Source of the DNA: Haberlea rhodopensis
Taxonomy: Eukaryota > Streptophyta > Magnoliopsida > Lamiales > Gesneriaceae
Assembly: GCA_907163345.1 (NCBI GenBank)
Contig: CAJQUN010000035.1
Location: 3,159,973-3,223,972, forward strand
Length of the DNA stretch: 64,000 bases
Direction: 5' to 3'
The notes under the pieces are model-generated. The model was not told the origin of the DNA. It saw only the letters and a list, made by a program, of their open reading frames with translations, and did not search any database. The first letter of the stretch is position 1. Every line of letters begins with the position of its first letter. The translations under genes were made by a program, and so were the position numbers. Below, in pieces: positions 33,350 through 45,285 of this stretch.

Positions 33350-34531
33350 TGTTAGTTTCGGACCTTATCAATGAGATTTTAAAGATGACAAAACATATCA
33401 GACCGGATCGAGAGAAATCAGACTGACCAGAACGATCGCCCAAAACAGATCAAGCTGATAAGATGACAAAGAATATCAGACCGGATCGAGGGTAATCAGA
33501 CTGACCAGATCGATAGCTCAAAACAGAACAAGCTGATAAGGCATATTACTTATCAGACCGGATCGATGGATTTCAGACTGACTAAATCGATGCTTCAGAT
33601 CGATCTCAATCTCTATCAGATCAGAGCAGTCTAGGATACATAAAGAATGGCTCCTCAGTCCGAATCATTAACGGCTATTTATTGTAGCATTTAATGTCGT
33701 AATTAATGCTACAAAGGACCAAAGACTGAAGATTGCCATAAAAGGTAAGAAGACAAAGAAGAGCTTACCTGACAGTCGCCGAAAGTATGAACCAGAACGG
33801 CAAGTATCCTGAAGAAGAAGACTGTAGCCTACTCAGAGTTTAAGCAGAGTCAAAGTTGCACATTAAGGGAAATAATGTCGTTGGTACTTACAACTATAAA
33901 AGGATGCAACAAAAGGAATATAGAAGACTCTCGCTGATCAATTGAAAAACGCACAAGAAAGCAAAACAGCATAAGCTTACAAGCTCAGAAGCTCTCGAGC
34001 TGAAATTATTCTTAAGCACGATTACTTTGTAACATTTGATCATTTAGGATCACTGTGCGCATCTTGTGTTTTCTGTGTTGAAAAATAGAAGTGAGAAACA
34101 TATTGTAACTGTCAGACAGAGTGTGTCTGAGCAGATCGAGTGACTAGGAGTTTCAGACTGGTAGTGAGATAAATCCAGCCTGAATCGGGTTTGTACAACA
34201 GGATTGTATAAATCAAAGTCTTCTAGTATAAACCTTCCTTAATTGGAAGAATGGGAGACGTAGAAGGATTACACCACCTTCGAACTTCCAGAAACATATC
34301 ATGTGTATTATCTTTCTGCACTTGTTCTTTCATACTAGCCATCGAGCCGTTCTTACATATACAAGAACAGACCGTTCTGCACTTATACTTTCAGTGGTTT
34401 GTTCTGTACAAAAGTTAATTAAGAAACAGATTTCTTTCACTAATCCGAAAGAAATCACAAGGGATTAAATTTTACAAGGAGTGTTCATTCACCCCCCCCC
34501 CCCCTCTAAACACTCCGGACCGATCCTAACA
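33350..34531 (+). repeat. 3' LTR of the Sirevirus-like Copia
   Basis: This 1182-bp LTR starts TGTTAGTTTCGGAC and ends GATCCTAACA, followed by the TATGC duplication. It differs from the 5' LTR by roughly 17 substitutions, a 4-bp AAGA copy difference and a shorter C run. Confidence 0.93.
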
Positions 34532-34536
34532 TATGC

Positions 34537-35283
34537 AGAGTAGCCAAAGACCAACAAAGTTTGACCATGTCCCTTCAAACCAATCATCACCGTGCAAAGT
34601 CGAATATGGGAACTGCCTTCCAATATCGATGAAGGTACAAATATGGATAGACAAGAGACAAAAATTGATTTAAGAACAACAAATGCATAAGTTCTTGTAT
34701 CCAACTCCCAATTGAAAATCCTTCAACAATTCTACGGTTATTTTAGAAATTGGCGTAAGACTTGGATTTGAATGGGCCGAAGTTACTTCTACGGCCCGTT
34801 TATTATGGTTATGGAGAGACATACGGGGAGGCCGATGAAAGCAAGTGTCCTCATTTAAATGTTTTTGTTGTTTTTTTATTTTGTATTACTCAACCTTGAT
34901 CAACCAGATAGAATATAATATATAATCATAGAACAAAACATTTTGTTAAAAAAAAGTTACATAAAACAATTTTTTTAAAAACAGAACTAATAGATAATTA
35001 TAATATGAACATTGTCAATATTTCCAGCCGGTCCGTATTGCGATTTTTTTTATATAGGGAAAATTTCGGGCCGTTACCAAGATGAGAAATAAATTTTGGC
35101 TCAGTCAACCAAAAAAATTTCTTGCAACTAAGTCAAATTTTAGATGTAATGACCAAACTAATTATGTTGCTATCAGAAGAAAATCAACGACGTCTTCTTT
35201 CCGGGTGCTCTACAGAGCAGACATTCAATCTCCACGTTCACCTTCTTCTTCTTCAACTTGACCATATCTGCCTTAATGATTTT
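34537..35283. other. Intergenic, no gene seen
   Basis: AT-rich sequence right of the Copia insertion. Apart from short ORFs, nothing is recognisable up to the lyase fragment. Confidence 0.5.
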
Positions 35284-35448
35284 GGTGACGCTGTCTTCAA
35301 ATCGACCGCCCCACTGCTTGGCTTCCTTGGGATCCTTGTTCATGGCGACCACAGGCGAGAAGGAACATTTATGGATTGAGATAGGTAGATTAGGGTTTGT
35401 GAAAATGGGGATTTGGAGGAGTTGGGGTTTGAAGAACGATGTGGACAA
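35284..35448 (-). pseudogene. Argininosuccinate lyase N-terminal exon fragment
   Basis: The minus strand encodes a Ser/Pro/Phe-rich segment like a plastid transit peptide, then MNKDPKEAKQWGGRFEDSVT. WGGRFE...VT is the conserved beginning of the mature argininosuccinate lyase, the plastid enzyme that splits argininosuccinate into arginine and fumarate. After VT the homology stops and the frame becomes Lys-rich for about 35 codons before a stop. No start codon precedes the transit-like part in this frame; the first ATG is at 35343. None of the remaining lyase exons follow. This is a truncated or captured exon, not a working gene. Confidence 0.65.
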
Positions 35449-35829
35449 ACGTATAGTGTCTGACCTTCAGTGAAAAATGTTGAACATTGTTATTGTGCTG
35501 TTATTTTAGCTTTGAGGCAAGAAATTTTTGGTTAAAAAAACATCCTGCTTTACTGAAAAATCAAGATTAAAAAACTATGTTTTCATTAAAAAAATAAAAC
35601 TATGGTGTCAAAAAAGCGAGAAAAGAAATTTAGAAAATATAAAGAGACGAGTGCTAGCCAATTATTTGGTTAGATAATCCGTAAACGTTTTATTTTAGTG
35701 TAGTGTGTCTTGGATAGTTGCAAGGAGTGTGTTGTCATGCATAAGTGTCTTTTAATGAGTTGCTTTGTTCGTATTCTCTCGCATTTTGTAGAAATGGTGT
35801 CCATTTTTTTTTGCAGTACTAATAAAAAA
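35449..35829. other. AT-rich intergenic DNA
   Basis: No gene or repeat stands out. Confidence 0.5.
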
Positions 35830-36014
35830 ATTACATGCATCGCTTAAGTCTATCAGTGCATATAAATTACATGCACATCAACCCATCCAATTCAGCCACC
35901 AGAGCACTACACAACTTGCCTGAACTGGGTCCTCTATAGCTACTACACCTGACGATGCGAGCAAAGCAACTCCAGCTTTCGACTCCGAATGCTAAGGCTC
36001 TCTATAGTGTATGT

Positions 36015-36464
36015 TAGGGGTGTACATGAATCGAATATGTTCACGAACTTTTCGAGCTGGCTCAAAAAATATTTGATTCGAATTCGGAATTATCGAATTC
36101 GACCCAAACTCGAACATATTCTAACTTTTTCGAGCGAAATCGAGACCAAATTACTTTGTTCGATGGTTCGCAAGCCGCTCGCTTTAATATTTTATTAATA
36201 TAATATAATTATATATTAAATAAATATATTTTCAACCTTTCAGGTATTTATTTTCGAGCAATAATTCGAATAGTTCGCGAATATGTTCGAATCTTTCGAG
36301 CTGAACTCGAATTAAAACTTTGATTAAAGCCGAACTCGAGCCAAATTTTTTAAACTATTCGAACTTCGAATCAAACTTGAGCTCGAATATAACTATTTCT
36401 AGCCGAACGCAAACTTTAAATTTTTCTCCGTATTCGACTCGATTCGGTTCGTTTACACCTCCAA
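36015..36464. mobile_element. hAT-like MITE, about 450 bp
   Basis: The left end is TAGGGGTGTACATGAATCGA and the right end, in reverse complement, is TTGGAGGTGTAAACGAACCG. The interior is full of TTCGAA/CGAATTCGA motifs and has no ORF. The flanks gtgtatgt and atctatgt agree only partly, so the target duplication is eroded or my boundary is off by a base. Confidence 0.5.
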
Positions 36465-36659
36465 TCTATGTTTTTGCTTAAAGATAGTATATGAGTCTAT
36501 CGGTGCATGTAATTTACATGCAACGATAGACTCAGGCAGGTTGTGGATGTAATTTAAATACACTGATAGACTATATTTTGGTTAAAGACAGTACTTGAGT
36601 CTATCAGTGCATGTAAATTACATTCACTGATAGACTTAGGCGGTGCTTGTAAATTACAT

Positions 36660-37326
36660 GGTGAAATGGTGAGATGAAATATTCTTTTTTGTCTATGAAA
36701 GGCAAGGGGGAGATGAAATGGATTATCACGAAGAACATCGAGGCGAGATTTATAATATCCGTCCTTAAGACAATATTGTCACTCCTTGGTGCTAACGGTT
36801 TCAATTGCAATTTGTCTCCCAAGATATAATGACTTACGATTTGTGAAAGAAGCACATTAAATCACAAATCCTTTAAACCATAAAGGTTTAAAAGTGCGGA
36901 ACAAAAATGAAGGATGAACAAGATGATTGTGTAGAAATTTTGCAAGAATTTTTCTTTAATCTTGTGTTTGATTTTCGAAAAACTCATGCTAATTAGTTCA
37001 GGGGTTGTTCCTTTTATACTATACCATGTAGTATTATCAAAAGACACCATCTAGAGGTGTCCCATCATGAAAAAATTAAACCAAACGCGAATGTCCGCAC
37101 CCTGTGCAGGGCGCGATCGATCGCGCCTTCTTCTTCCAAATTTCTGCCTCGGCTGATCGATCGCCCACTGAGGCGTGATCGATTGCCTAAGGCAGAAAAA
37201 AGTTTTTTCAGTTTGCACTGTCTCGATCGATCGGGCGACACACGCCGATCGATCGCGGCACTCAGAAAATCTGAAATTCGATTTTCTTTGGTTACGTTTA
37301 ATATAATTCACACAGAATTTCCAACA
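36660..37326 (-). mobile_element. Copia-type LTR copy, same family as 56226-58049
   Basis: In reverse complement it starts TGTTGGAAATTCTG at 37326. It shares with the 56-58 kb LTR the GATCGATCGC block, 'gatggtgtcttttg', 'cttgggagacaaattg' and 'acaatattgtcttaaggac'. The inner boundary near 36660 is uncertain and no target duplication was found. It lacks any coding region. Confidence 0.6.
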
Positions 37327-37430
37327 ACCGTTATACTATATTTTGGTTAAAGACAGTACGCGAGTCTATTGGTGCATGCAATTTGCCTAAATGGATAGAC
37401 TCTGGCGGTGCATGTAAATTATATGCGCCA

Positions 37431-38877
37431 CTAGGTAATTCCTCGTGGTATATTAGTGGGAGGTAACACCATTTTATCTTCCCAAATCAAAGTTGAATAA
37501 TTAACAATCTTAAACAATAAAAGAGTGGCATGGTGTCTGAAATTTCCACTTTATATTTTTCATATTGGAAATCACACCATGAGACTCCTATGTGACAGTA
37601 AAGAAATATCAATTGGTATTTAATGCGAGCCCAAACATTAAAACTAGCTTAATATGTAGGTAACAGAAGCCTCTCAAAATTGACATTGTATTTTATATTT
37701 TTTAGAGTTAGTGTTGGATTTCTGATATTTTCCATCCGATGAGAAACGAGAGTTGAAGAAATAGCAATCTGGAATTTGCTACAAAAAATTTCTTTAGCTA
37801 AAGAGACCTTTCAACAAACACATAATGTGCACCAACATTGAAATAAAAATTCAATGTTAATTAAATCATAACAATTCCATAAAAACAGCAAAAAAAAAAC
37901 ATCCAATAGAGAAGCAGGAACAGCGAAAAACAATTCCTCCCAACATTTTGTAGGCACTAATGTGCCTTATTCCACAACCAAAATATGCATTATGTTAAAC
38001 GATATATTTTTAATTTTCCAATTTTTTGTTGGGAATTTTGATGGGTTTTATTGGAAGATGTGAAATGTAGGCAGATAAATCTATGGCAAGGACGAATGAA
38101 GGGAAATAGATTGCTAAAGAACGGAGAAAGCGAAGGAAGGTGAATGAATGTTACCCGATCCACCAGGACGGACAACAATTTCCATTATCCAATAAACTTA
38201 CTTGTATTTAACTGATGACATTTTAGATATGAAAATGGACTAATTAGATTATAGTTCGATAAAATAAGCTTATCTTACTATATTATAATGCCTAAGCCCC
38301 TTATACTAACTACCTTGGTATGACAAATTTGAATTTACCAAACTACCCCCTACAATGGTTTGTTGTGGTTCTTTGTTGCATCTTTTGAATTATAATATTA
38401 ATCAATGTATATGTCTTATTTATACGTATCAATTCGTATGTATTATATATTACGTTACACACGCAACGCGTGTGCGCCATCTGCTAGTTTGAAAGAAGTT
38501 TTATATAGGATGAATTTAGTGTGGTCACGAGCGGCCCGCCCATTTGTCCTCATTCAAAGCCTTGTATGCACGTTCCTGATCCTCCACTGGCCATCAGGCC
38601 CATCACCCCCAAGCTTCGGTTAAAAATAAAAAACACAGCCAAACTAATTCGCCATTAACCATGGTCACCCGTCCCTAATGCGAATTCCAGAACAACCCAA
38701 TACTAACCATGTATTTAAACACGTGTCAGTATTGTACTCAACTTTCAGATTCTACACGACAGGTCTTACGAAAAGTTATTGAACCGTATCATTATTTTAC
38801 CCAGGTGGTACATTTGTCTTTTCACCTAACCATGGTTAAGTCCAAGATGACCATGGTTAAACACGCTTTCTCTGCAG
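37431..38877. other. Intergenic DNA upstream of the zinc-finger gene
   Basis: Mostly AT-rich, without a supported gene. The last 200 bp form the probable promoter region of the zinc-finger gene and include two copies of CCATGGTTAA. Confidence 0.5.
38827..38860. promoter_or_regulatory. Paired CCATGGTTAA motifs
   Basis: TAACCATGGTTA, a perfect 12-bp palindrome (38827-38838), is followed by a second CCATGGTTAA at 38851-38860, just upstream of the TATA box. A repeated palindrome here could bind a dimeric factor; the factor is unknown. Confidence 0.3.
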
Positions 38878-38886
38878 TTTATATAC
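38878..38886 (+). promoter_or_regulatory. TATA box of the zinc-finger gene
   Basis: TTTATATAC lies 56-64 bp before the ATG at 38942, predicting a short 5' UTR of about 30 nt. Confidence 0.6.
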
Positions 38887-38941
38887 GTACAAAAAACAAC
38901 TGAACTCTACCACGCGAACACCCAGAGAAAACCAGAGAGAA

Positions 38942-39847
38942 ATGATGATCCATGGCGGTGCTAGTATATACGTTCCTCCGTGGACTTCCACCGCTCCCGC
39001 CTCTGATTCTACCACCTTCCCTTTAAGGCTTACTGCAATTGATGGCAGTAATTTCTTTGACGATTACCCCGACTCTGTATCGGTGCTCCCGGAGATGGAA
39101 GAGTTTCCGGTTGATGCTTACTCTTGCGATCAATTTCGTATGTTTGAGTTTAAAGTTCGCAAGTGTGCTCGCTCGAGGTCTCACGACTGGACGGAGTGCC
39201 CGTTTGCGCACCCAGGAGAAAAAGCGCGCCGCCGTGACCCGAGAAAGTTTCATTACTCAGCCGCTGCCTGCCCAGAATTCCGAAAGGGAAGCTGCAGAAG
39301 GGGTGACGCCTGCGAGTTTTCGCATGGCGTATTTGAGAGCTGGTTACACCCTGGGCGCTATCGTACACAGCCATGCAAAGACGGGATGAACTGCAAGCGC
39401 CGCGTCTGTTTCTTCGCTCACTGTCCCGATCAGCTCCGGGTTTTGAATCCACGCGCCGACTCGTACGATTGCGTGTCTCCGCAGACTGAGTCGCCGCCGA
39501 TGTCTCCGATGGGCTTCTCGGTTAACGATATGGTGGCTTCCATGCGCCAGCTGCAATTGAGTAAAGTGAAGTCCATGCCTAATTCATGGATTGATGGAAA
39601 TTCTTCCCCGAGGATGCAGTTGACCCGACCCGGGAACTTCAGCCTTCCAGCGACTCCAACCCGGATTCTGAACCGACCCGGGATTGGCTATTTTGATGCA
39701 TGGGATAACGCCAACAACGATGGAACCGTTCCGATGGTTGAATCGGGTAGGAACTTGAGGGCCAAGATGTTTGAAAAACTGAGCAAAGAGAACCCCTTGG
39801 AGAGGATCGAACCGGATGTCGGTTGGGTGTCGGATCTGCTCAAGTAG
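38942..39847 (+). CDS. Arginine-rich tandem CCCH zinc-finger protein (RR-TZF, 301 aa)
   Basis: This is an intact intronless gene of 301 aa. An arginine-rich region with C-X5-H-X4-C-X3-H (residues 75-90) precedes two CCCH fingers: C-X7-C-X5-C-X3-H at 110-128 and, after exactly 16 residues, C-X5-C-X4-C-X3-H at 145-160. That spacing defines the plant RR-TZF family (Arabidopsis TZF1-TZF3 and relatives). Members bind AU-rich RNA, sit in processing bodies and stress granules, and act in ABA, stress and growth responses (family knowledge). The N-terminus MMIHGGASIYVPPW and the C-terminal PDVGWVSDLLK also match family landmarks. GC content is much higher than its surroundings. It lies alone between transposon-rich blocks and has its own TATA box, so it looks expressed and functional. 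Confidence 0.95.
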   Translation: MMIHGGASIYVPPWTSTAPASDSTTFPLRLTAIDGSNFFDDYPDSVSVLPEMEEFPVDAYSCDQFRMFEFKVRKCARSRSHDWTECPFAHPGEKARRRDPRKFHYSAAACPEFRKGSCRRGDACEFSHGVFESWLHPGRYRTQPCKDGMNCKRRVCFFAHCPDQLRVLNPRADSYDCVSPQTESPPMSPMGFSVNDMVASMRQLQLSKVKSMPNSWIDGNSSPRMQLTRPGNFSLPATPTRILNRPGIGYFDAWDNANNDGTVPMVESGRNLRAKMFEKLSKENPLERIEPDVGWVSDLLK

Positions 39848-40480
39848 AATTTATACTGCCTACACTCTCTGCTGTGTACATAGTTTTGAGGAAAACGGTG
39901 AAATCATCATTTGGGATGCAACATTTTGGAACTTCTGTAAGTAAAATATCATAATTATCGGTAATTTGATGTAAATTTTGTTAGATTATTGTGATTAATG
40001 GGCTATAATTAGCGATGATGGTGGTGGGGTTCGAGAGTGGAATCTCTTTTTTGGGGCACAAATTTTCTCAAGAAAATCCAAAGGAAGGCAAATTGTGTAG
40101 CAGTTTGCAAAGTGAAGAACCAAGGTTTGTGTGTGTAGCTGAAGCTGAAATTGCGTATGATAATTTGATAAAGGTCTGATTAGTGTACTGTTTCCTCAAG
40201 TATATATATTTTGGTGATGTTAGTTTAATTATTGCAATCTTCTTGATTTTTTCTCCAGTTCCATGATATCTGCTTTTGGTTCAAAATGTCAATTACATAC
40301 AAACTTGTCTTCTATGAAAACTCATGTTCTGAATTTTGAAATATGAAACAGTTGTAATTGTAAAATATATGTGATGTGATTATTTTGTTTGGAAGCTATA
40401 GTTTTTTCATCCATACATACAAATAGTATTTTTTATAAATTAAAATAATTGTCCGAGTAAAACTCTGAAATATAGTTTTT
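39848..40480. other. 3' flank of the zinc-finger gene
   Basis: The probable 3' UTR lies in the first few hundred bases. I see no canonical AATAAA and cannot place the poly(A) site. No other gene is visible. Confidence 0.4.
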
Positions 40481-40496
40481 GATTATCCGACGGATG

Positions 40497-40760
40497 GAAG
40501 GGTAGAGGCCTTTGTTGTCCTCCGGGTTCGGAATTGGATCTCACAATCGCTAGACAATAAGCTTGTCTTTCTTCGTTCATGAATGATTCGATATTCTGTG
40601 AAATGGCAGGGTAGAGGCCTTTGTTGTCTCCCTCTCATTCAGGAATCAGACCTCACAATCACTACTAAATAGGCTTTTCTCTCACGTTTTTCTTCACAAT
40701 CACTACTAAATAGGCTTTTCTCTCGCGTTTTTCTTCGTTCATGATTCGATATTCCGTGTC
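40497..40760. repeat. Local tandem duplication
   Basis: A unit starting 'gggtagaggcctttgttgtc' occurs at about 40499 and 40610. Inside the second unit, a block of about 44 bp with 'cacaatcactactaaataggc' is itself duplicated (about 40650-40735). Confidence 0.7.
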
Positions 40761-41840
40761 CCTAGGTAGAGGAAACATTAAACTCTACCTCGACACTGTA
40801 GGGGAGGTAATTTGAAAAAATAGCTTCACGGATCGTAAAAAGCTTATCACCTCTCATTCTTATTATTTTCTCAATGAAAAAAAAAATAAAGAGAAGTAAG
40901 GTCTACTTTATTCAAAACTCCAATTATGACGTCTGTTCTCTACCACTTCACCCCTAGCCCTAGCCCCTCGGAACGCACCGTTCTCACGGAGCTCTTTCAC
41001 ATCTTATTAACTCGAAATGGATGGGGAGAGGATTTTTGAGGTACTCCCGGGAACATATCCAATGGAGACCGGATGGGACTTGTAGCTCGGGCTCCAAAAT
41101 TAAAGGGTTCGAATCCATCCTCGCCCATAACCGGCCGAAAAATCCAAGCATATTTTCCCCGGGTACAATCTTCGTATGTCCAAAATAAATAACATAATAT
41201 TTGTTATTATTTCAAATTAACTGGTAAAGTTTTTGAAATGTAAATATTAAAATTAAATAAAAATAATTTAGGCGACGTGCTCTTTCAAACATGATATATC
41301 CTAAACAATTTCTTATACACTTGAGGCATGCGAAGTACATGAGATAATGAGTGGAAAAAGAATAAGACATTCTCAACTCCATCGCATTCTCTGTGCTCGT
41401 AGAAATAGACGTATAAATTACTCTTTTCTGGATGTATTTTCTTCTGTAAACATTAAAGTAGTATATCTATAAGGTTTGTTTTCTTGTTTGAAGTGTTGAT
41501 ATGTGTAGATTTATGATTAGGACATTTTTAAACATTTTTGTAAGAATTTGCATTAATTAAAATAAATAACCATTTAAGCATGAGATTTTTTATTTAGAGG
41601 ACAAAAAAAATTTGCCGAGTTAATCGATTACCGGGAGAGGTCCTTTAATGAGCCATGTTGCTATGAGTTAATTCCAGGAACCATCAACATTGAAAAAACC
41701 ATGTCACATCAACATCAAGATTTCCCTCCATTATATGTCGATGACCTTTTGACAACTCATTTCACAAGGCTTGATGGATGATCGGTCAACTGCCATCGAG
41801 AACGGAGGTTTTAACAGCTTAATGAGTGGGCGTGTACACG
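40761..41840. other. Intergenic DNA, no gene seen
   Basis: No coding signal is visible. A stretch at 41078-41131 has a GGTTCGAATCC motif and partial acceptor-like ends reminiscent of a tRNA, but it is too short and poorly paired to call. Confidence 0.45.
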
Positions 41841-41845
41841 TATAC

Positions 41846-42232
41846 TGTTGGGTTTCCGTACCCCGGCGCCAGATCCAAACGCAGCGGAAATAATACAATA
41901 AACAGATCTGACCCGGGGACGTCGATCGCGCCTGATTCATATATTTGAACATGCAAATAACAAATATAAATGCACGAAAAGAGATTACCGTTCACCGACG
42001 TGAATCTGATAGCGGTAGTCCCTCGAGTCCAATCAACCTGACCAGATCTACAAACCAACATCAGTGCTAGTTTGATATTGGCATTTCTATGAGAGTTTGT
42101 GTATTGAATGGAATTCTTCTTTAACCCTAGAATCAATGTTATATTTATAGTGGTTATGAGTTAAGCAAATTGGGCTATGGTTCATAAAGCCCAACGGGCC
42201 AACGTTTGGCTTGCTGGACATTTATGCTAACA
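41846..42232 (-). repeat. 3' LTR of the decayed Copia
   Basis: This 387-bp LTR differs from the right LTR by only a few bases and a couple of single-base indels. Confidence 0.9.
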
Positions 42233-43603
42233 ATCTCCCACTTGCCCAAAAGCCAACACAAAACTACAAACTCATAATCCAAGTAACTCAATCTAATTGA
42301 ACAACTTGATGTACTATCCATGTACATAATTATGAGACATAAATATATCAAACGACTTAATTTTAGAACTTTCTATAAATGAAACATTTTCAAATATAGA
42401 AACTCCACTAAATTGAGGAGCATTCAAAAATTCATCTCTTCTAAATCACTCAATTTGAGCACTTAACATTTAAGTCTCAATTCTCATCGATAGATCGGCG
42501 GCCGGTTGATTGTGACCCAGCGAGGCTCAAGTGTATCATAGCAGTAGGATCACAACCTTTGTGATTTTAGAAGTTAAACAACTTCTTGGGCTTACCCTGA
42601 ATGCCCAATTGCCAATTAAACTCCTTTTAATAGACAATGGCTGAAATATAATTCCAGCACAACCTACCGATCGTGGGTAGCGCCTAGCATCTGTGCTTCA
42701 CGAAGACCTAGATACAAATGAATAGCAACGTACGAGAACCTGTCAGTCATAGTTAGCGTGCAGTACATTCCTTTCACTCAATATGTCCCGATTGAATCAA
42801 GAGCATTGGTTGATCGAGACCCTTTATGATTTCAATAACTATGTATTTGTTTCACGTTATATGATTCATTTGTGTGCGTATATGAAAAACTTTTTTTTTT
42901 TTCACAAGCACTACCCACTCTGGCCAGAGATTCCTCGAATCATATATAGAAAAACACATAGGACATCCTGGTTCATCAAGACCAGTGGTGAATCCCCAAC
43001 GACAATCATAGGCCTCTGACAGCATCACTGAATACCCAAAATAACAACTTTATGACCCGCATGTGATCAGTCATTAAATCAAAGTACACAGCTATCTGTC
43101 AAGACCTCAATGATGCCTCGGGTCATGAGGAGTAATGGTGCACAACAATGACTAGAAATTCTATACTCGACAAGTGGTAACCACTTATAGAATTCCGAGT
43201 AGGGTCGTTCAGTGAACTCATTCCTAATGAGCACCTATTCATGTGTGCTGACTTCTCCAAGCCAACGCCGATGAAACGCGGCGCACTACACTAGACACAT
43301 CATGAATACCAGTCTCTAGCGAGCATATATCGATATCCCATTCTCGAAGGCTCATCGACCAGGAACATTTAGAAATCGCAGTCGAGAATGTATTTCATGG
43401 TCACCATCATATGCGTAACCACATTCTATGGACTATAGCAACTTCAAGGACTTCATCAATACATCAAGATGCATGGGTAAACAGATGAAGAAGTGCCATA
43501 TATATTAATATTCAAACAAAGATTTGTCATAATAAGATTATAAGTACAATCAATCAACTATTGATTTACTTAATCATGTATGACAACAATATCTTTCACT
43601 TTC

Positions 43604-45285
43604 TCAAAGCCAACTACTCATGTGTCTTAAGACCATCTTCCCAAGATGTCTGACAGACACCAATCGTTGTAAATGCTTTGTCAGTGGATTCGCTATATTT
43701 TCTGTTGAAGCGATTTTCTCGATAATAATGTCGCGTCTACCATCTATCTCATTAGATGATATTTTCTCAATATATGTTTGGATACTGATGAGATCTTGGC
43801 TATTCATAATAGCTCAAATGTTGTCACAGTACCAGGGACTGTGTCAATCGCACTAGAAATTACACCCAACTCTTGGATGAAATTTCTTATCCAAACTGCC
43901 TCTTTGCTGCATCGTATGCTGCAATGTATTCAGCTTCAGTGGTGGAATCCAAAGTGATGTCTTGCTTGGAACGTTTCCAAGAGACATCACCATCATTGAG
44001 CTTAAATACAAATCCGAACATCGATATGGTATCATCTACATCCGACTGAAAAACAGCATCAGCTTAGACTTCAACTTTTATTTCACCACTTACAGATCCA
44101 AAAATCATGAACGTATCATAAGCTCTTCATAAGCACTTGAGGATTATTTTCACAATTTTCCAGTGATCTTCACCGGGATCTGTCTGATGTTTGCTCATTA
44201 CACTAAGAACATACATCATGCCAAGTACATAACATAACATACATTATGCTATTAAAGTAGAAATATAAGGTACCAATGTCATCTTTTCTCTCTCCTCATC
44301 AATCTTAAAACATATTGACTTGAGAGATGAATACTATGACATATTATGAAGTAACTCGTTTTTCGACTATTCTATGCTAAACCCTTTTAGCACAGTGTTT
44401 ATGTACGTAGATTGAGATATCTCAAGCATCCTTTAGATCTATCCCTATAGATCCTTACGCTTAACACGTATGACGCTTCCCCCAATCTTACATGGAGAAA
44501 TTAGTAAATGATCATGCTTTAATTGATTAATCAAATACCATTCATAATGAGTATGATATAATCAACTTAAAGCATCACAAATGTAACATGCTCCCACTAA
44601 CCCTTTTGCACACACATGTCACTTCCGGATTTTTAACAAAACCAAACACTTTGATGATGTTATCAAACGGAGGTTCAAACTTCGGGATGCCTTCTTAGGC
44701 CCATAAATGGACCTCTGGAGTTTGAAAACATTTTTGTCACTCCAAGAAGTTGTAAACACGTTTGGCTGCTACATTTCTACCTCAATGCCACCACTGAGAA
44801 ATGTTGTGTTCACATCCATTACTCATATCTCATATTCATAATATAAAGATATAACTAATAAAATTCAAATAGACTATAGCATCACAACTGATTAAAAGTT
44901 TCTCACAGACAACTCTTTGCCTATGAGAATAATCTCTTCACATCAGTTAAGCTTTGAAGGTCGCTACCTTCCCATCCACTCCAAGCTTTCACTTGTAAAT
45001 CTATGCAGCCAATGGGAACAATTCCCAAAGAAGATCTACTAAGGCCCATACCTTATTGGAGTACATGGAGTCTATTTCAAATTTCACGACATCTCGCCAA
45101 TATCCCAAAACGATGTCCAACATCGTCTCCTTGAAAGTTCTAGGATCACATCCATGGTCAAAATCATTTTGACTACTTTCTAGGAGTAAATTCAATTTAT
45201 CAGGAGTTCTTGAAACATTTTCAAATCTCCTTCGTGCGTGTAAATCAAAGGTTATGATTGACTCAATTAATTTCACCGTTTTCAC
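43604..45285 (-). pseudogene. pol: Copia pol remnants (reverse transcriptase to RNase H)
   Basis: From right to left on the minus strand, 45001-45285 holds the start of the reverse transcriptase region (VVKFEIDSMYSNKVWALVD). Then 43853-44035 holds frameshifted sequence around the RNase H active-site region. 43604-43807 ends with IIEKIASTENIANPLTK, the typical C-terminus of Copia pol. Stops and frameshifts separate all pieces, and the catalytic YVDD was not found intact. Dead. Confidence 0.7.

Larger units (their letters stand above)
15084..34531 (+). mobile_element. Sirevirus-like Copia retrotransposon with third ORF, carrying a nested Gypsy element
   Basis: The element has 1189- and 1182-bp LTRs, a perfect 5-bp target duplication TATGC (15079-15083 and 34532-34536), a TGGTATCAGAGC primer site, gag with a zinc knuckle, a Copia-order pol (protease, integrase, reverse transcriptase, RNase H), an extra 839-aa ORF, and a purine tract before the 3' LTR. 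Removing the nested element (16665-25380 plus one GCTAT copy) leaves about 10.7 kb, typical of Sireviruses. The YVDDIIFGS and DSGCSRHMTG motifs also fit that lineage. By eye the LTRs differ at roughly 17 substitutions plus small indels, so the insertion is fairly young. Pol carries an early stop, a one-base deletion and an amber codon, so this copy is not autonomous. Confidence 0.93.
35830..37430. repeat. Dispersed palindromic repeat family (GAGTCTATC..GATAGACTC)
   Basis: Imperfect palindromes of about 40 bp with the outline gtctatcRgtgcatgtaa and its reverse complement occur at about 36493-36533, 36598-36637 and 37364-37404, with a partial copy near 35848-35875. Two are preceded by the same 'tatattttggttaaagacagta' context. 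A MITE and an LTR fragment lie between the copies. Confidence 0.6.

Noticed and set aside
41078..41131. tRNA-like stretch with GGTTCGAATCC
   Set aside because: It is only about 54 nt between acceptor-like ends, the acceptor pairs at four of seven positions, and no anticodon arm fits. At most a relic of a tRNA-derived repeat.
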